DNA of 64,000 nucleotides from Myxococcus landrumus (GTDB lineage Bacteria; Myxococcota; Myxococcia; Myxococcales; Myxococcaceae): NCBI RefSeq assembly GCF_017301635.1, contig NZ_CP071091.1, positions 4,476,001 to 4,540,000 of the forward strand, read 5' to 3'. Shown piece by piece: positions 52,737 to 62,400 of this stretch (position 1 is its first letter; each line of letters starts with the position of its first letter). The notes under the pieces were generated by a model. It saw only the letters and a program-made list of their open reading frames with translations, ran no database searches and was not told where the DNA came from. The position numbers and the translations under genes were made by a program.

Positions 52737-54245
52737 TCAGGGGGCGGCGAAGTCCACCCGCACGGTGGCGACCTTGCCCGGCTCGACCTGCACCGTGCGC
52801 TGCTCCGTCAGCCCCAAGGTGGGGTTGTGGAACACGACGAGGTGACGGCCCGCGGGCAGCGGATAGCGGGCCAAGGGCGTCCGGTCCACCTCGCGCCCGT
52901 TCACGGAGACCACCGCCCAGGGCCGCGCGTCCACGGTCAGGAAGCCAATGGCCTCCGGGGCCTTCGGCGCGGGTGCGGCCCCGCGTGCCTCCGCCGCCTT
53001 CGCGGGAACAGGCGAACGAGGCGACACCTTGGGGGGAGCCGCCTCCACGGGCGCGGCGGGCTGTGCCACTGTCGACGGAGGAGCCACCTGGAGCGCCGTC
53101 GTCCCGGGCGAGGACATAGGCACGGGCGCTTCACCTCGCTGGCGAAGGAGCCACCAGCCCCCCGTGAGCACGGCAAGCCCGCCCAGGACCGCGCGCCTTC
53201 CAAGGTGATTGAGCCACGGCGGTGTCACGCCCTCGAAGCCCCGCGCGGACACCGGTCGCAGCGTCCGCGTGACGGGAGCGGCATCGCCCACCGGCTCCGA
53301 CCTTCGGAAGACCTCCAGCTCCGCCGCGCACAACCTTTCGACCAGTGCCCCCAGCTCGGAGGGGCGGGCCACGGGGCCATCCAGCAATCCGTCCAGCAGC
53401 TCGCTCGCCGAGCCGAGCCGAGCGCCTCGCTCCCGGACGGCTCCGCGCCGCAGTGTCTCCGCGATGCGAGGGCTCACGTCGGGCCTCAGGAGCGTGACGT
53501 CCGGAAGCTCCGTTCCTCGAATGGCTTGAATCGTCGCCTCATCGGTCTCTCGCAGGAACGGAGAAACCCCTGTCAGGGTCTCATACAGCGTCACCGAGGC
53601 CGCGAAGACATCCACCCTCGCATCCAGGGGCCTCACGCCATCCAGTTGCTCCGGAGGCATGTATGGGTATTTGCCCCAAGGCCGGCCCCCGTGCGTCGTG
53701 TCGCTCGTGGCCGGGCGCGCGATGCCAAAGTCTCCCAGCAGCACCGCCCCCTGCGCGGACACCAAGACGTTGGCGGGATTCACATCGCGATGAACAAGCC
53801 CCGCGGCCTCCCCTGAAGGACTCCGGAGCTGATGGGCATACTGAAGCGCCTCACACAGCCCCGTGGCCAACAGCCGCACCAGCGGCACCGACGGCAGGTG
53901 TCCCACGCCGCGGCACGCCCGCAGCAGCCGCGCGAGGCTCACCCCTTCGACGAGCGCCATCGCCATGAACAGCCGGCCGTCCCCCCAGCCCATCTCGGAG
54001 ACATGGACGATGTGGGGATGGCTCAGCATCGCCGCGAAGCGCATCTCCTCGATGAAGCGGTCGCGCCAGAGCGGGTCATCGGCCAGGTGAGGAAGGACCG
54101 TCTTCAGCGCCACGCGTTGCTCAATCCCCGCGGGCCCCAGGCGTCGAGCGATGAAGACCTCGCCCATCCCACCCGCCGCGATGCGCGCGAGCAGCTCGTA
54201 GTCTCCCAGGCGCGCGCCCCGAGCCGAGGCTCCGTCCTTCACCAT
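52737..54245 (-). CDS. Ser/Thr protein kinase with C-terminal PEGA-like domain
   Basis: A 502-residue kinase. The Gly-rich loop is IAAGGMGEVF (about residues 22-31), the ATP lysine is in VALKTVL (K48), the HRD motif in VHRDVNPANV (D154) and the DFG motif in GDFGIARP (172-174), so all catalytic residues are present. After about residue 340 comes one membrane helix (AVLGGLAVLTGGWWLLR), a Pro/Ala linker and a PEGA-like periplasmic domain (ARPWAVVSVNGREVDRTPLA). The frame is open a further 38 codons upstream, but ATG 54245 starts the kinase fold and overlaps the upstream gene by 7 bases. Last gene of a signalling operon. Confidence 0.92.
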   Translation of the reverse strand: MVKDGASARGARLGDYELLARIAAGGMGEVFIARRLGPAGIEQRVALKTVLPHLADDPLWRDRFIEEMRFAAMLSHPHIVHVSEMGWGDGRLFMAMALVEGVSLARLLRACRGVGHLPSVPLVRLLATGLCEALQYAHQLRSPSGEAAGLVHRDVNPANVLVSAQGAVLLGDFGIARPATSDTTHGGRPWGKYPYMPPEQLDGVRPLDARVDVFAASVTLYETLTGVSPFLRETDEATIQAIRGTELPDVTLLRPDVSPRIAETLRRGAVRERGARLGSASELLDGLLDGPVARPSELGALVERLCAAELEVFRRSEPVGDAAPVTRTLRPVSARGFEGVTPPWLNHLGRRAVLGGLAVLTGGWWLLRQRGEAPVPMSSPGTTALQVAPPSTVAQPAAPVEAAPPKVSPRSPVPAKAAEARGAAPAPKAPEAIGFLTVDARPWAVVSVNGREVDRTPLARYPLPAGRHLVVFHNPTLGLTEQRTVQVEPGKVATVRVDFAAP

Positions 54246-55171
54246 GCGAACAGGTACCCTCCGCCAAGCGCCGCCGCGCCGCCGACGGCGAAGAGCCCCG
54301 TGGCCCACCCCGCCTGGGAGCGGGCCCGGTCGGAGTAGCGCCGCGAATCCCGGGCCCACTCCGCGCGCTCAGCGGCCTCCCGCGACTGATGGGAGCGGAC
54401 CTGCAACACCGCCCCACCCACGCCAGCGGCAACCGCGGCCCCCACCGCCACCCAGCCCAACGTCGTGCGCAGACGGCTCGAGGCCGCGACGTCCACGGGG
54501 GCCTCCGGTGTGACTCCAGGCCGCGGCGCCGGAGCGAGGAGCGGCTCCACGACGGCGCGCGAGACTTCCGCCTCCGAAGCAGGCTCGCCCAGCCGAGCCA
54601 CCTCCTTCCCCTCCGCGTCGCGCGCCTCCACGTACCAACGCACCGGAGCACTTCTGTCCATCGGGAGCTCGAAGAGCCAGCGCCCTTCATCGGTGGTCGC
54701 CTGAGCCTCGCTCCAGTCCTCGTCGGGTCCGCCCCTCCAGCGCAGCACCACCGCCGAGACCTGGCGCCAGGGGTCCACCACCTCCACCCGCACCAGTCCC
54801 TCCGTCGAAGGGAGCTGCTTCAAGGCCAGATAGCCCGCTGGAAAGAGCCCGCGCTTCACCGCCTGGAAGGCCTCGAGAATCTTGGGGGAGAGGTCCACGG
54901 GAGGCTCGGCGCGAGGCTCTAGCGTGAGCATGCGCGTGTAGCTCTCCTCCGCGTCCGCGCGCCTCCCCTCCGCGAGCTCGCAGCGGGCACGCAGCTCCAG
55001 GATTTCAAGCCGCTGGGCCCGAGTGCTCGTGGGAACCTGCTCGGCGAGCCGCAGCAACTCCACCGCCTCCGCGAAGTGCAGCGATTCGTACTTCCCCCAT
55101 GCCTGTTCAAGGTAGGGGTTCGAAGGGGAGGTCTGCCCCAGGAACACCGTCATCACCACGGCAAGCCACAT
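54239..55171 (-). CDS. TPR-like protein with C-terminal membrane helices
   Basis: A 310-residue protein. After a short signal-like N-terminus comes a TPR-like helical region (AEAVELLRLAEQVP, LEILELRARCELAEGRRADA) to about residue 95, then a beta-sandwich domain and two hydrophobic segments near the C-terminus (TLGWVAVGAAVAAGVGGAVL and AGWATGLFAVGGAAALGGGY). It overlaps the kinase start by 7 bases and lies 30 bases downstream of the sigma-54 activator gene. Probably a membrane partner of the kinase; role inferred from position. Confidence 0.78.
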   Translation of the reverse strand: MWLAVVMTVFLGQTSPSNPYLEQAWGKYESLHFAEAVELLRLAEQVPTSTRAQRLEILELRARCELAEGRRADAEESYTRMLTLEPRAEPPVDLSPKILEAFQAVKRGLFPAGYLALKQLPSTEGLVRVEVVDPWRQVSAVVLRWRGGPDEDWSEAQATTDEGRWLFELPMDRSAPVRWYVEARDAEGKEVARLGEPASEAEVSRAVVEPLLAPAPRPGVTPEAPVDVAASSRLRTTLGWVAVGAAVAAGVGGAVLQVRSHQSREAAERAEWARDSRRYSDRARSQAGWATGLFAVGGAAALGGGYLFAW

Positions 55172-55201
55172 GCGTGCGGACGTTATCCCAAGCGCCTCGC
55201 G

Positions 55202-56506
55202 TCAGCCCTTCCCTCGCCTGGGAACGAGCCCATGCGTCTTGAGCAAGCGATAGAAGTAGGAGCGAGCCAGCCCCGCCGCGCGTGCGGCGGCGGCGGCGGA
55301 CCCCTTGTGCCGGGCGAGCTGCGCTTCCAGGTAGCCTCGCTCGAAGGCTTGGAGGACCCGCTCCCGCGTCGCATGGAAGTCCTCCGGCCGCGAGGCGTCG
55401 CTCGTCGCGAGCCGAGGCAACGCGGCCTCCGCGCCCAGCGACACGACCCGCTCCACCGCGTTGCGGAGCTCCCTCACATTGCCGGGCCAGTGATAGGCCG
55501 TCAGCGTGGCGAGGCTCGCGGGCGACAAGGGGAGCGAGGTCCCCAGGCTCCGCGCGAAGTGCTCGGCCAGCAGGGGGATGTCCTCCAGTCGCTCCCTCAG
55601 CGCGGGAGCCCGGAGCACGACGCTCGCCAGGCGATGGTAGAGGTCCTCGCGAAAGCTCCCCTTCTTCACCGCGGCCTGGAGGTCCTGATGGGTGGCGGCG
55701 ATGACTCGGAAGCGCACGCGCCGCTCGACGTTCTCCCCCAAGCGGAAGAAGCCGCCGGTCTCCAGCACCCGCAGGAAGGCCGGCTGGGCCTCCAGCGGAA
55801 GCTCCGCCACCTCGTCGAGGAAGAGCGTGCCCTCGTGCGCGGCCTCGAGCGCGCCGGGAGCCTCCGCCACCGCGCCCGTGAAGGCTCCGCGCGCGTGGCC
55901 GAACAACGCCCCGGGCAACAGGCCGGGAAGCACGGCGCCACAATCGAAGACACGCAGCGCGCCCTCCTTGCCGGAGAGCTGATGCAGCGCCCTCGCGATG
56001 CCCTCCTTCCCCGTCCCCGTCTCGCCCTGGAGCAGCACGGGCAGCCCCGTGGGGGCCACCCGCTCGATGTCCGTGAACAGCCGGCGCATCGCCAACGAGC
56101 GCCCCAGCAATCCCGCAAGCTCCGTGCGCGCGCTGACCCGCTCGGTCGACGAAGTCTCGGGGAGCAGCGCGAGCTGGGTCCGTCCCAGGCACACCAGCGC
56201 GCCCAGGGGCACCTCCACCACCTCCACCCGCGCCCCCAGGTAGCGCGTTCCATTGCGGCTCCCCAGGTCCCTCACCCGCAACGAAGCGCCCAACAGCTCG
56301 ATGGTCAGATGCCGGCGAGACACCGTGTCGTCCGTGAGGACGAGCTGACAGGACGGCAACGTCCCCACCACCGCCGTGCCACGCTCCAACAGCGCGGACC
56401 GCCCCTGGTCCTTGCCCTCGAGGACCAGCAGCCGCACGGGCTGAAGCGGTCCCTCCGGGTCCGTCTTCTCGGTGAGGGGCGCGGTGCTCGGCGCCGAGTC
56501 CCTCAC
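55202..56506 (-). CDS. Sigma-54-dependent activator with N-terminal FHA domain
   Basis: A 434-residue enhancer-binding protein. An FHA domain fills about residues 20-115 (SCQLVLTDDTVSRRHLTIEL, then SRNGTRYLG). The AAA+ core has Walker A GETGTGKEG, the sigma-54 contact loop GAFTGA and Walker B GTLFLDEVAEL. The C-terminus has a Fis-type helix-turn-helix (GSAAAAARAAGLARSYFYRL). FHA domains bind phosphothreonine, so a Ser/Thr kinase partner, as in the same operon, is expected. The ATG overlaps the stop of the upstream lipoprotein gene. Confidence 0.92.
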   Translation of the reverse strand: MRDSAPSTAPLTEKTDPEGPLQPVRLLVLEGKDQGRSALLERGTAVVGTLPSCQLVLTDDTVSRRHLTIELLGASLRVRDLGSRNGTRYLGARVEVVEVPLGALVCLGRTQLALLPETSSTERVSARTELAGLLGRSLAMRRLFTDIERVAPTGLPVLLQGETGTGKEGIARALHQLSGKEGALRVFDCGAVLPGLLPGALFGHARGAFTGAVAEAPGALEAAHEGTLFLDEVAELPLEAQPAFLRVLETGGFFRLGENVERRVRFRVIAATHQDLQAAVKKGSFREDLYHRLASVVLRAPALRERLEDIPLLAEHFARSLGTSLPLSPASLATLTAYHWPGNVRELRNAVERVVSLGAEAALPRLATSDASRPEDFHATRERVLQAFERGYLEAQLARHKGSAAAAARAAGLARSYFYRLLKTHGLVPRRGKG

Positions 56507-57114
56507 GGTCCGTCCTCACAGAAGATGGAGCCCGCGCGCCAGAGCCGGACCTCATCCACGCTCAGCGCCGCGCCCGGCACGGCCACGAAGGTCAGCCGCA
56601 CCGAGCCTGCTTCATCCCCGACGAAGAGCGTGGAGGTCTTCAACTCCTGCCACGTGTCATTCAACGAGACGGACACCGGGTCCTGGGCCTCGGAGTCGCT
56701 CAACAAGGCCAGGGTCGCCGACTGCCCGGAGGGTCCTCGCACCCACGCCGAGGCGCAGTAGTAGCTGTCGCGGGCCTCGAGCAGCGGGGGCGAGAGAGGC
56801 TGGAGTGTGACGCGCGCCTGCTCGAGCGGGACCTCGAGCCGCGCCGCGGACTCGCCCCGGAAGCCTGGCCGCACCGGGGTCAGCGAGCCCGTGGACACCC
56901 AGCCCTCGACTCCTTGCTCGAAGCCCGGATTGAGCACCAGGTTGTCCAACACGGCACCGCCCGAGACACAGCGCCCGGCCTGGCAGAGAAAGCCCGCGCC
57001 ACACTCCTCGCGCGAGTCACAGCGCTTTCCCGCGACGTCGACAGGGTCCGGAAGACATCCCAGTCCGCAGGCCATTCCGAGCGCCAGCACCACACCCTGT
57101 CGACACGTCCGCAC
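56503..57114 (-). CDS. Lipoprotein with Cys-rich segment and carbohydrate-binding-like domain
   Basis: A 203-residue protein. The signal ends MACGLGC (Cys 20), giving a probable lipoprotein. A short Cys-rich tract (CDSREECGAGFLCQAGRC) resembles EB/ Dickkopf-like modules of myxobacterial lipoproteins. Residues ~58-200 (LVLNPGFEQGVEGW, then LSVDEVRLWRAG) fit a family 4/9-like carbohydrate-binding sandwich. It is the first gene of the kinase/FHA operon and may be the surface sensor; this role is inferred from position. Confidence 0.78.
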   Translation of the reverse strand: MRTCRQGVVLALGMACGLGCLPDPVDVAGKRCDSREECGAGFLCQAGRCVSGGAVLDNLVLNPGFEQGVEGWVSTGSLTPVRPGFRGESAARLEVPLEQARVTLQPLSPPLLEARDSYYCASAWVRGPSGQSATLALLSDSEAQDPVSVSLNDTWQELKTSTLFVGDEAGSVRLTFVAVPGAALSVDEVRLWRAGSIFCEDGP

Positions 57115-57205
57115 AGCAGCGCTCCTGGCCCGGGCCTCGCGAGCGCGACACTACCGACTCCAGCGTCGCGCGGCCAGCGAGGCGCTCGGGCCAGGGGCGC
57201 CCGCG

Positions 57206-57916
57206 TCAGTGCACGCTGGCGCCCGCGCCGGCCTCGACGCTCGCGGCCGCCTCCAGGATGAGCTTGGAGACCTCCGCGGGCTGCGAGACGAGCGAGGCAT
57301 GGCTGGCCGGAAGCGAGCGCGTCGTCGCCCGCATGCGCTGCGCCATGAACCGCTCGGTGTCAGGGGGAATCATCCGGTCCTGCTCGGAGACCTGGTACCA
57401 GCTCGGCTTCACCTTCCAGGCGGGCCGGGTCACCTTGTCACTGAAGCATCGTCCCGCGATGGGCCGCTGGGCGACACCGAGCACGCGCGCGTCCATCTCC
57501 CCCAGGTCCTGCGCGAAGCTCTCGCGGAAGCCCTCCTGTTTGATCCACAGGAAGCCATCGGGGTCTGGGTAGATGTTGGCGCCGCCCGGAGGAGGCTGGC
57601 CTCGGCCCAGCAGGTCCCCCAGCCCCTCCCCCGCGTCCGGAGCGAAGGCCGCGATGTAGACCAGCCCCGTGACGAGGGGCGAGTCGTTGCCCGCCTCCGT
57701 GATGACCGCGCCCCCATAGGAGTGACCGACGAGCAACGTCGGCCCCCGCTGGAGGCCCAGGATGCGCCGCGTGTTCGCGACATCGTCCGCGAGCGAGGTC
57801 AGCGGATTCTGGACCGCCGTGACGTGGAAGCCCTGTGACAACAACAAGGGAATGACACGGCTCCAGTTGGAGCCATCGCCCCACGCCCCATGCACCAGCA
57901 GAATGTTCAAGGCCAT
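57206..57916 (-). CDS. Alpha/beta hydrolase
   Basis: A 236-residue hydrolase. ILLVHGAWGDGSNWSRVIPL holds the oxyanion strand, LLVGHSYGGAV the nucleophile serine elbow, and the catalytic histidine is probably in LPASHASLVSQP. A C-terminal acid candidate is in QVSEQDRMIPP. ATG 57916 follows GAGAGGGAG. The family often includes esterases with unknown substrates. It stands alone, with spacing to the kinase operon. Confidence 0.88.
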   Translation of the reverse strand: MALNILLVHGAWGDGSNWSRVIPLLLSQGFHVTAVQNPLTSLADDVANTRRILGLQRGPTLLVGHSYGGAVITEAGNDSPLVTGLVYIAAFAPDAGEGLGDLLGRGQPPPGGANIYPDPDGFLWIKQEGFRESFAQDLGEMDARVLGVAQRPIAGRCFSDKVTRPAWKVKPSWYQVSEQDRMIPPDTERFMAQRMRATTRSLPASHASLVSQPAEVSKLILEAAASVEAGAGASVH

Positions 57917-58017
57917 CGTCGAACTCCCTCTCCGCGGACAGGAATGAATGGCCCAAAAGTCACCATCCCGGAGAGGGGGCGCAATCCAGGGGCAGGCGAG
58001 GCCCAGGGACCGGCACC

Positions 58018-58668
58018 TCACTTGCCTGGCGCGGGCGCCTGCTTCCTCTTGCCCAGCGACTGGACGATGAAGCGGCCATCGACGTACTCGACCGTGCCCA
58101 GCTTCTTTCCATACAGGTGGCCTGGCTCATCGACGTAGGCCTTGAGGAGGATGCTCCGGCCCTTGCGAGGCAGGGAGAGCTGCACGAGCGTGCCCGCCCA
58201 GTCCTTGAGGTGCTGCTCGGAGACGCCCTTCTTCCCGATGAGCCCCGCGTCCGCATAGAGCGCGAGCGCGTCCTCGCGCGAGATGTTCAGCGCCTGGGCA
58301 TCCTGCGCCAGCCCTTGCGCATCGCAGCGGAAGACGGCGCCACGACTCACCGAGCCACCGGAGGACACGATGACGAGGTGATAGCCGCCCGGGTTCTTGA
58401 ACAGCGCCGCTTCGTAGCTCTCCATCAGGTCGGAGTGCTCGAGCGTCACGTAGCCGTTCGGCACATCTCGAATCTTCACCGCCGACGAGAGGAACTCCGG
58501 CGTGATGGACTCACCCGAGTCGCGCACCATGTCCAGCTCACCAGCGTTCGGATAGCGCTCGAACACGGCCTTGAGCGCGGTCTCGATGTGAGTCGTCGCA
58601 CAGCCTCCCGAGGGACTCTTCGGGGCGGCGGACAGCGTGAGGATGACCACGACTCCGAGGAGGTTCAC
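58018..58668 (-). CDS. Secreted unknown protein
   Basis: A 216-residue protein with GTG start five bases after GAAGGAG and a signal-like hydrophobic start (LLGVVVILTLSAAPKSPSGG). The mature part is mixed, with segments such as GYVTLEHSDLMESYEAALFK and TVEYVDGRFIVQSLGKRKQA. I do not recognise the family. It is divergent from the YjhX-type toxin gene. Confidence 0.7.
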   Translation of the reverse strand: MNLLGVVVILTLSAAPKSPSGGCATTHIETALKAVFERYPNAGELDMVRDSGESITPEFLSSAVKIRDVPNGYVTLEHSDLMESYEAALFKNPGGYHLVIVSSGGSVSRGAVFRCDAQGLAQDAQALNISREDALALYADAGLIGKKGVSEQHLKDWAGTLVQLSLPRKGRSILLKAYVDEPGHLYGKKLGTVEYVDGRFIVQSLGKRKQAPAPGK

Positions 58669-58745
58669 GGTGACTCCTTCATGTCAGGCGAGCTGTGGCG
58701 AAGGAGTATCAGCCCCGGCCCAAGGCCCTGTCACTTGACAATCGC

Positions 58746-58759
58746 TAACGGCCCCGTTA
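58746..58759. promoter_or_regulatory. Inverted repeat upstream of the YjhX-type gene
   Basis: TAACGG (58746-58751) and CCGTTA (58754-58759) are perfect arms around CC, in the 245-base gap between divergent genes. A TTGACA lies just before it at 58735-58740. Together they could form an operator and promoter for either gene; no convincing -10 was found. Confidence 0.4.
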
Positions 58760-58823
58760 CCACCGACAGACCATTCGCTGTCCTTGAGGTTGATGCGCAG
58801 AGGCCCCAAATCAGTCTGAGGCC

Positions 58824-58838
58824 CCGCCCTTCGGGCGG
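58824..58838 (+). promoter_or_regulatory. Short GC-rich hairpin ahead of the YjhX-type gene
   Basis: CCGCCC (58824-58829) and GGGCGG (58833-58838) form a perfect 6-bp stem with a TTC loop, 75 bases before the YjhX-type start. It may influence mRNA structure; not otherwise supported. Confidence 0.35.
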
Positions 58839-58913
58839 ACACCGACTGTCGCCATGACAGTCGAGGGGGCACTCCCGTGCCCCTCATGCGCATCACATCT
58901 CCAGGACATCTCC

Positions 58914-59171
58914 GTGAACGTCTCACGCAAGGAACTGCGCGTGCTGAACGTGCTGGCTCAGGGCGGGCGGATTCTGAAGCACAAGGATGAAAACGGCCGG
59001 CTGACCCACGTGGCGTGTGTCACGCCCGAGGGCTGGCAGCTCTCGCTCTGCACCATGGACGTCTTTCAGCAGTTGAAGCGTCGCAAGCTCATCGCCTCGG
59101 TGAATGGCGGACCGTACCTCATCACCCGGCTGGGATTGCAGGCGCTCAGCGCCAGCGAACAACAGCGTTAG
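58914..59171 (+). CDS. YjhX-type toxin (UPF0386 family)
   Basis: An 85-residue protein matching E. coli YjhX in length and plan. It starts with VNVSRKELRVLNVLAQGGRI, continues with LTHVACVTPEGWQLSLCTMD and FQQLKRRKLIASVNGGPYLI, and ends TRLGLQALSASEQQR. GTG 58914 is chosen because it gives the family length and AGGA lies ahead; the open frame to 58854 adds non-conserved residues. In E. coli, YjhX is a toxin paired with the acetyltransferase YjhQ; no such partner is adjacent here. A strong hairpin follows. Confidence 0.85.
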   Translation: MNVSRKELRVLNVLAQGGRILKHKDENGRLTHVACVTPEGWQLSLCTMDVFQQLKRRKLIASVNGGPYLITRLGLQALSASEQQR

Positions 59172-59226
59172 CCCCAGTACGCATCCGCGTCCGCGGCGGA
59201 CGCAGGTGCTGTGGTTTCACGACCGG

Positions 59227-59250
59227 CATCCCAGGGCTCTCCCTGGGATG
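59227..59250 (+). terminator. Strong hairpin after the YjhX-type gene
   Basis: CATCCCAGGG (59227-59236) and CCCTGGGATG (59241-59250) form a perfect 10-bp stem with a 4-base loop, 55 bases after the YjhX-type stop. It is followed by TCATTGCCC, not a T-run. Terminator is the likeliest role. Confidence 0.6.
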
Positions 59251-59408
59251 TCATTGCCCTTCGCGAATGGCACCGCTGTTGCAATTACAACCGCGCTCGC
59301 GTCAACCCCAGACACCTTGACGCGACACGTCTGGACGACGTCATCCCCCGTGGAACACGGGCGGAGACGTGCGCCCGCGCAGTGCCCCCGCCACAGAATG
59401 GAACCCCC

Positions 59409-62400
59409 GTGTCCACCTCCACAGCCACCTCGACGCCACCTCTCCCGGCTCCTCCTTCCACCACGGATATCGTCGGCATCCCCGTCGCGGGGCCGCTCGA
59501 CGTCGATGGCGATGATGGCGAATTCCGTCTCATCCAGATGGGCGGCTCGATGGCCCTGGTCGGCGTCAATGATGACGACAACATCCAGGGCTTCTTCAGC
59601 TCCGCCACCGCCGCCTACAACAGCCGCCCCCAAGGGAATCCGAAGCGGCTGGACCCCTGGACGTCGTTCAGCCTCCAGAAGGACTCCCTCCAGTCCTCCA
59701 TCAACTTCCAGACCACGAAGCGCCTGGGTGTCGTCGCCCGGCAGGACGCCCTCTACGTCTTCTGGATTGATTCCAAGAACAGCTACCTCTACGCGGCCCG
59801 CTTCGCGCCCGGCGTCCAGCGCGCCACAACGGACTGGTGCCAGGTCTTCCTGCCAGCCGCCTCCGCGGGAGGCAGCCCCGTTGGCGTGAAGATCTCCTCC
59901 GCCGGCGTGGCGGCCGGCGTCGGCCAGGGTGAGACGGAAATCCTCCTCAACTACGCGGCCTGGGACTCCACGCACAACACGGTGCAGGTCTACCACCTCG
60001 TCCTGGACACGAACTTCTACAACCCGTTCACCAACAACTGGGTCTCCCAGCTTCCCACCTGGTCCGTGACGGCCCCCGTCACCAGCCCGGCGCAGACGTC
60101 GGGGAACATCTCGAACCTCGACGTCCGCACCATCCTCGTCTCCCAGCCGGGCGCGACGACGACGGCCCCTTCCGTCAACTGCGTCATCGCGGCGCTGTGG
60201 GATGACCACAACGTCACCGCGACCACCTTCTCCTGGACGCTGGACGCGGCCTGCCACGCCCGCCCGGCCAACGCCCCGGCGCCGATGCTCCTCGCCTGGC
60301 CCTCGTCCGTGAAGAGCCGCAAGGCGAAGGGCCCGGCCCTGGCCGTGGACCCCGCAGGCAGACTCGTCACGCTGTTCGCCGACCACAACAAGGCCGACGC
60401 CCTCAGCATCGCCGTGATTCAAGACATCCGCCCCTTGCGCCAGCTCGACACGACGCCCGCGCCCGTCTGGAAGGAGTACGGCAAGCTCTTCCCAAACACG
60501 TCCGAGGACACGGAAGGTCCCATCTCGATGTGTTTCTCCTTCGGAAACACACCCGAGTCGTCGAGCCAGGGCACCACCCTGCTCCCCATCATCCTGGGGT
60601 TCGCGTGGGTGCGCCTCGCCTCGTCATCGGTCGGCTCGCCCATCCAGATGACGTCCTTGAAGTATGGCGACTTCAAGGTGCAGACAGCCCTGCACCCGCC
60701 CAAGCAGGAGAACGCGGGCAAGCGCCTGCTCACGTCCATCTGCGACCCGTTCCCCATGCCCGTCCCCGCACCGGAGGTCTGGGACAACACCAGCCCCGAC
60801 GGCATGGCCGACTGGAACATGTTCGACTACGAGATGAACACCACGCAGGAGGACGTCGTCCTGAACGACATCAACTTCTCCGCGAGCCTGGGGTTCCAGT
60901 ACACCACGAAGGCGACGGCCGCGGCGGGCGTCGACATGTTCGCGGGGTTCCAGGCGGGAGTGAGCTGGGGCATCACCGTGAAGGCGGGAGCCTCCGGACA
61001 CTTCGCCTGGCAGGACGGCAAGTACTCCGCCCAGAGCATCAAGGTGCAGACGAAGTCCTACCGGCATCCCTACTTCCCGCTCGGTGACCCGGCGCCCTAC
61101 CTGGTCCGCCCCTACGGGTGCTACTTCGGCCGCTCCATGTTCTGGTTGCGCTCCCAATACGGGACGGCGGCGAACCTCGCGTTCAACCAGGACACCACCT
61201 TCAACCCGGCGCCACTGCTCGTGGCCCACTGGCCCGTCGCCTCGGAGGACGCGGACGAGACCGCCGCGGGCGACTACTTCACCTACGCGTGCACCCCCGG
61301 CGTGGTCGACTCCTACACGGAGGCGGCCATCAACGCCCGGATGTTCAGCCTGTATACCGAGTGCGTGAACCGGCTGGCCGCCCAGGGGAAGACGCCGCAG
61401 CAGATTCAGCAGATCTTCACCGCGCCGGACGGCACCGACCTGAGCACCTTCTACACGGGCCAGAACTACGTGGCGGCCGTCGTCGCGAAGTACGGCACGC
61501 CGACGAACCTCAGCGGCCAGAAGTACCTCAAGTTCGCCATGAGCGGCGGTTCAGTCTGCGACGGCCAGTACCGGGTGACGAACAGCGAGACGGCGGGCTT
61601 CGGCGTCCACCTGGACGTCAACCTCTACGCGGGCTTCCTGGAGACCGGGAAGATTGGCCCCAACGACAACATGGGCGTGGCCGCCACCGAGGAGATCTAC
61701 ACCGGCGGGACGTTCGACTTCTCGTTCTCCTTCCAGCGCGACTCGACGACCACCACCTCCAGCGGGGTCGGCGTCTACACGTATCTGAATACGCTCGCGC
61801 CGACCCAATCCATGTCCGCCCGGTTGTACATCCTCAAGGAGGCGTACCTGTGGGCGCTGGAGTTGAAGTACTTCCCGGCCATCGCCAGGGATTGGTACCT
61901 CCAGGCCCTGCGCAACGCCAAGGCCCAGGGCGAGTTCACCGCGCCGCTGGATGAGCCCAACATGGACATGCTCTCCGGCACCACGTCGGCGGACAACCTC
62001 CTGCTCTATGAGCAGTCCTTGCCGACGCGGTTCATGTTCGTCGTCACGGGCTGGGACCAGGGGCCGCTGCCGCTCGCGCCCATCAACGTGCCCAAGGACC
62101 TGCCCGGCGGTTACGACATCGCGACCTTCAACGCGGGCGTCCAGGATGGCTCCACCTTCAACCTGCCAGGGCCTTGCGACGTGGCCTACGGGGCCAACGG
62201 AAAGTTCCGCTTCATCCCGGGCGTGACGGGCAGCGTCACCTTCAGCGCCGCGACGTTCGGAGACCCGCAGTCGGGGGGCGCGAACCATGGCTACTACCGG
62301 CAGGTCGGCTACCCCAACCGCTCGACGTACAACGTCCAGCAGGACTTCACCAAGGTCTGCTCCGAGGGCCAGTCCTGGAACCTGGGCGATGAGCCGACGA

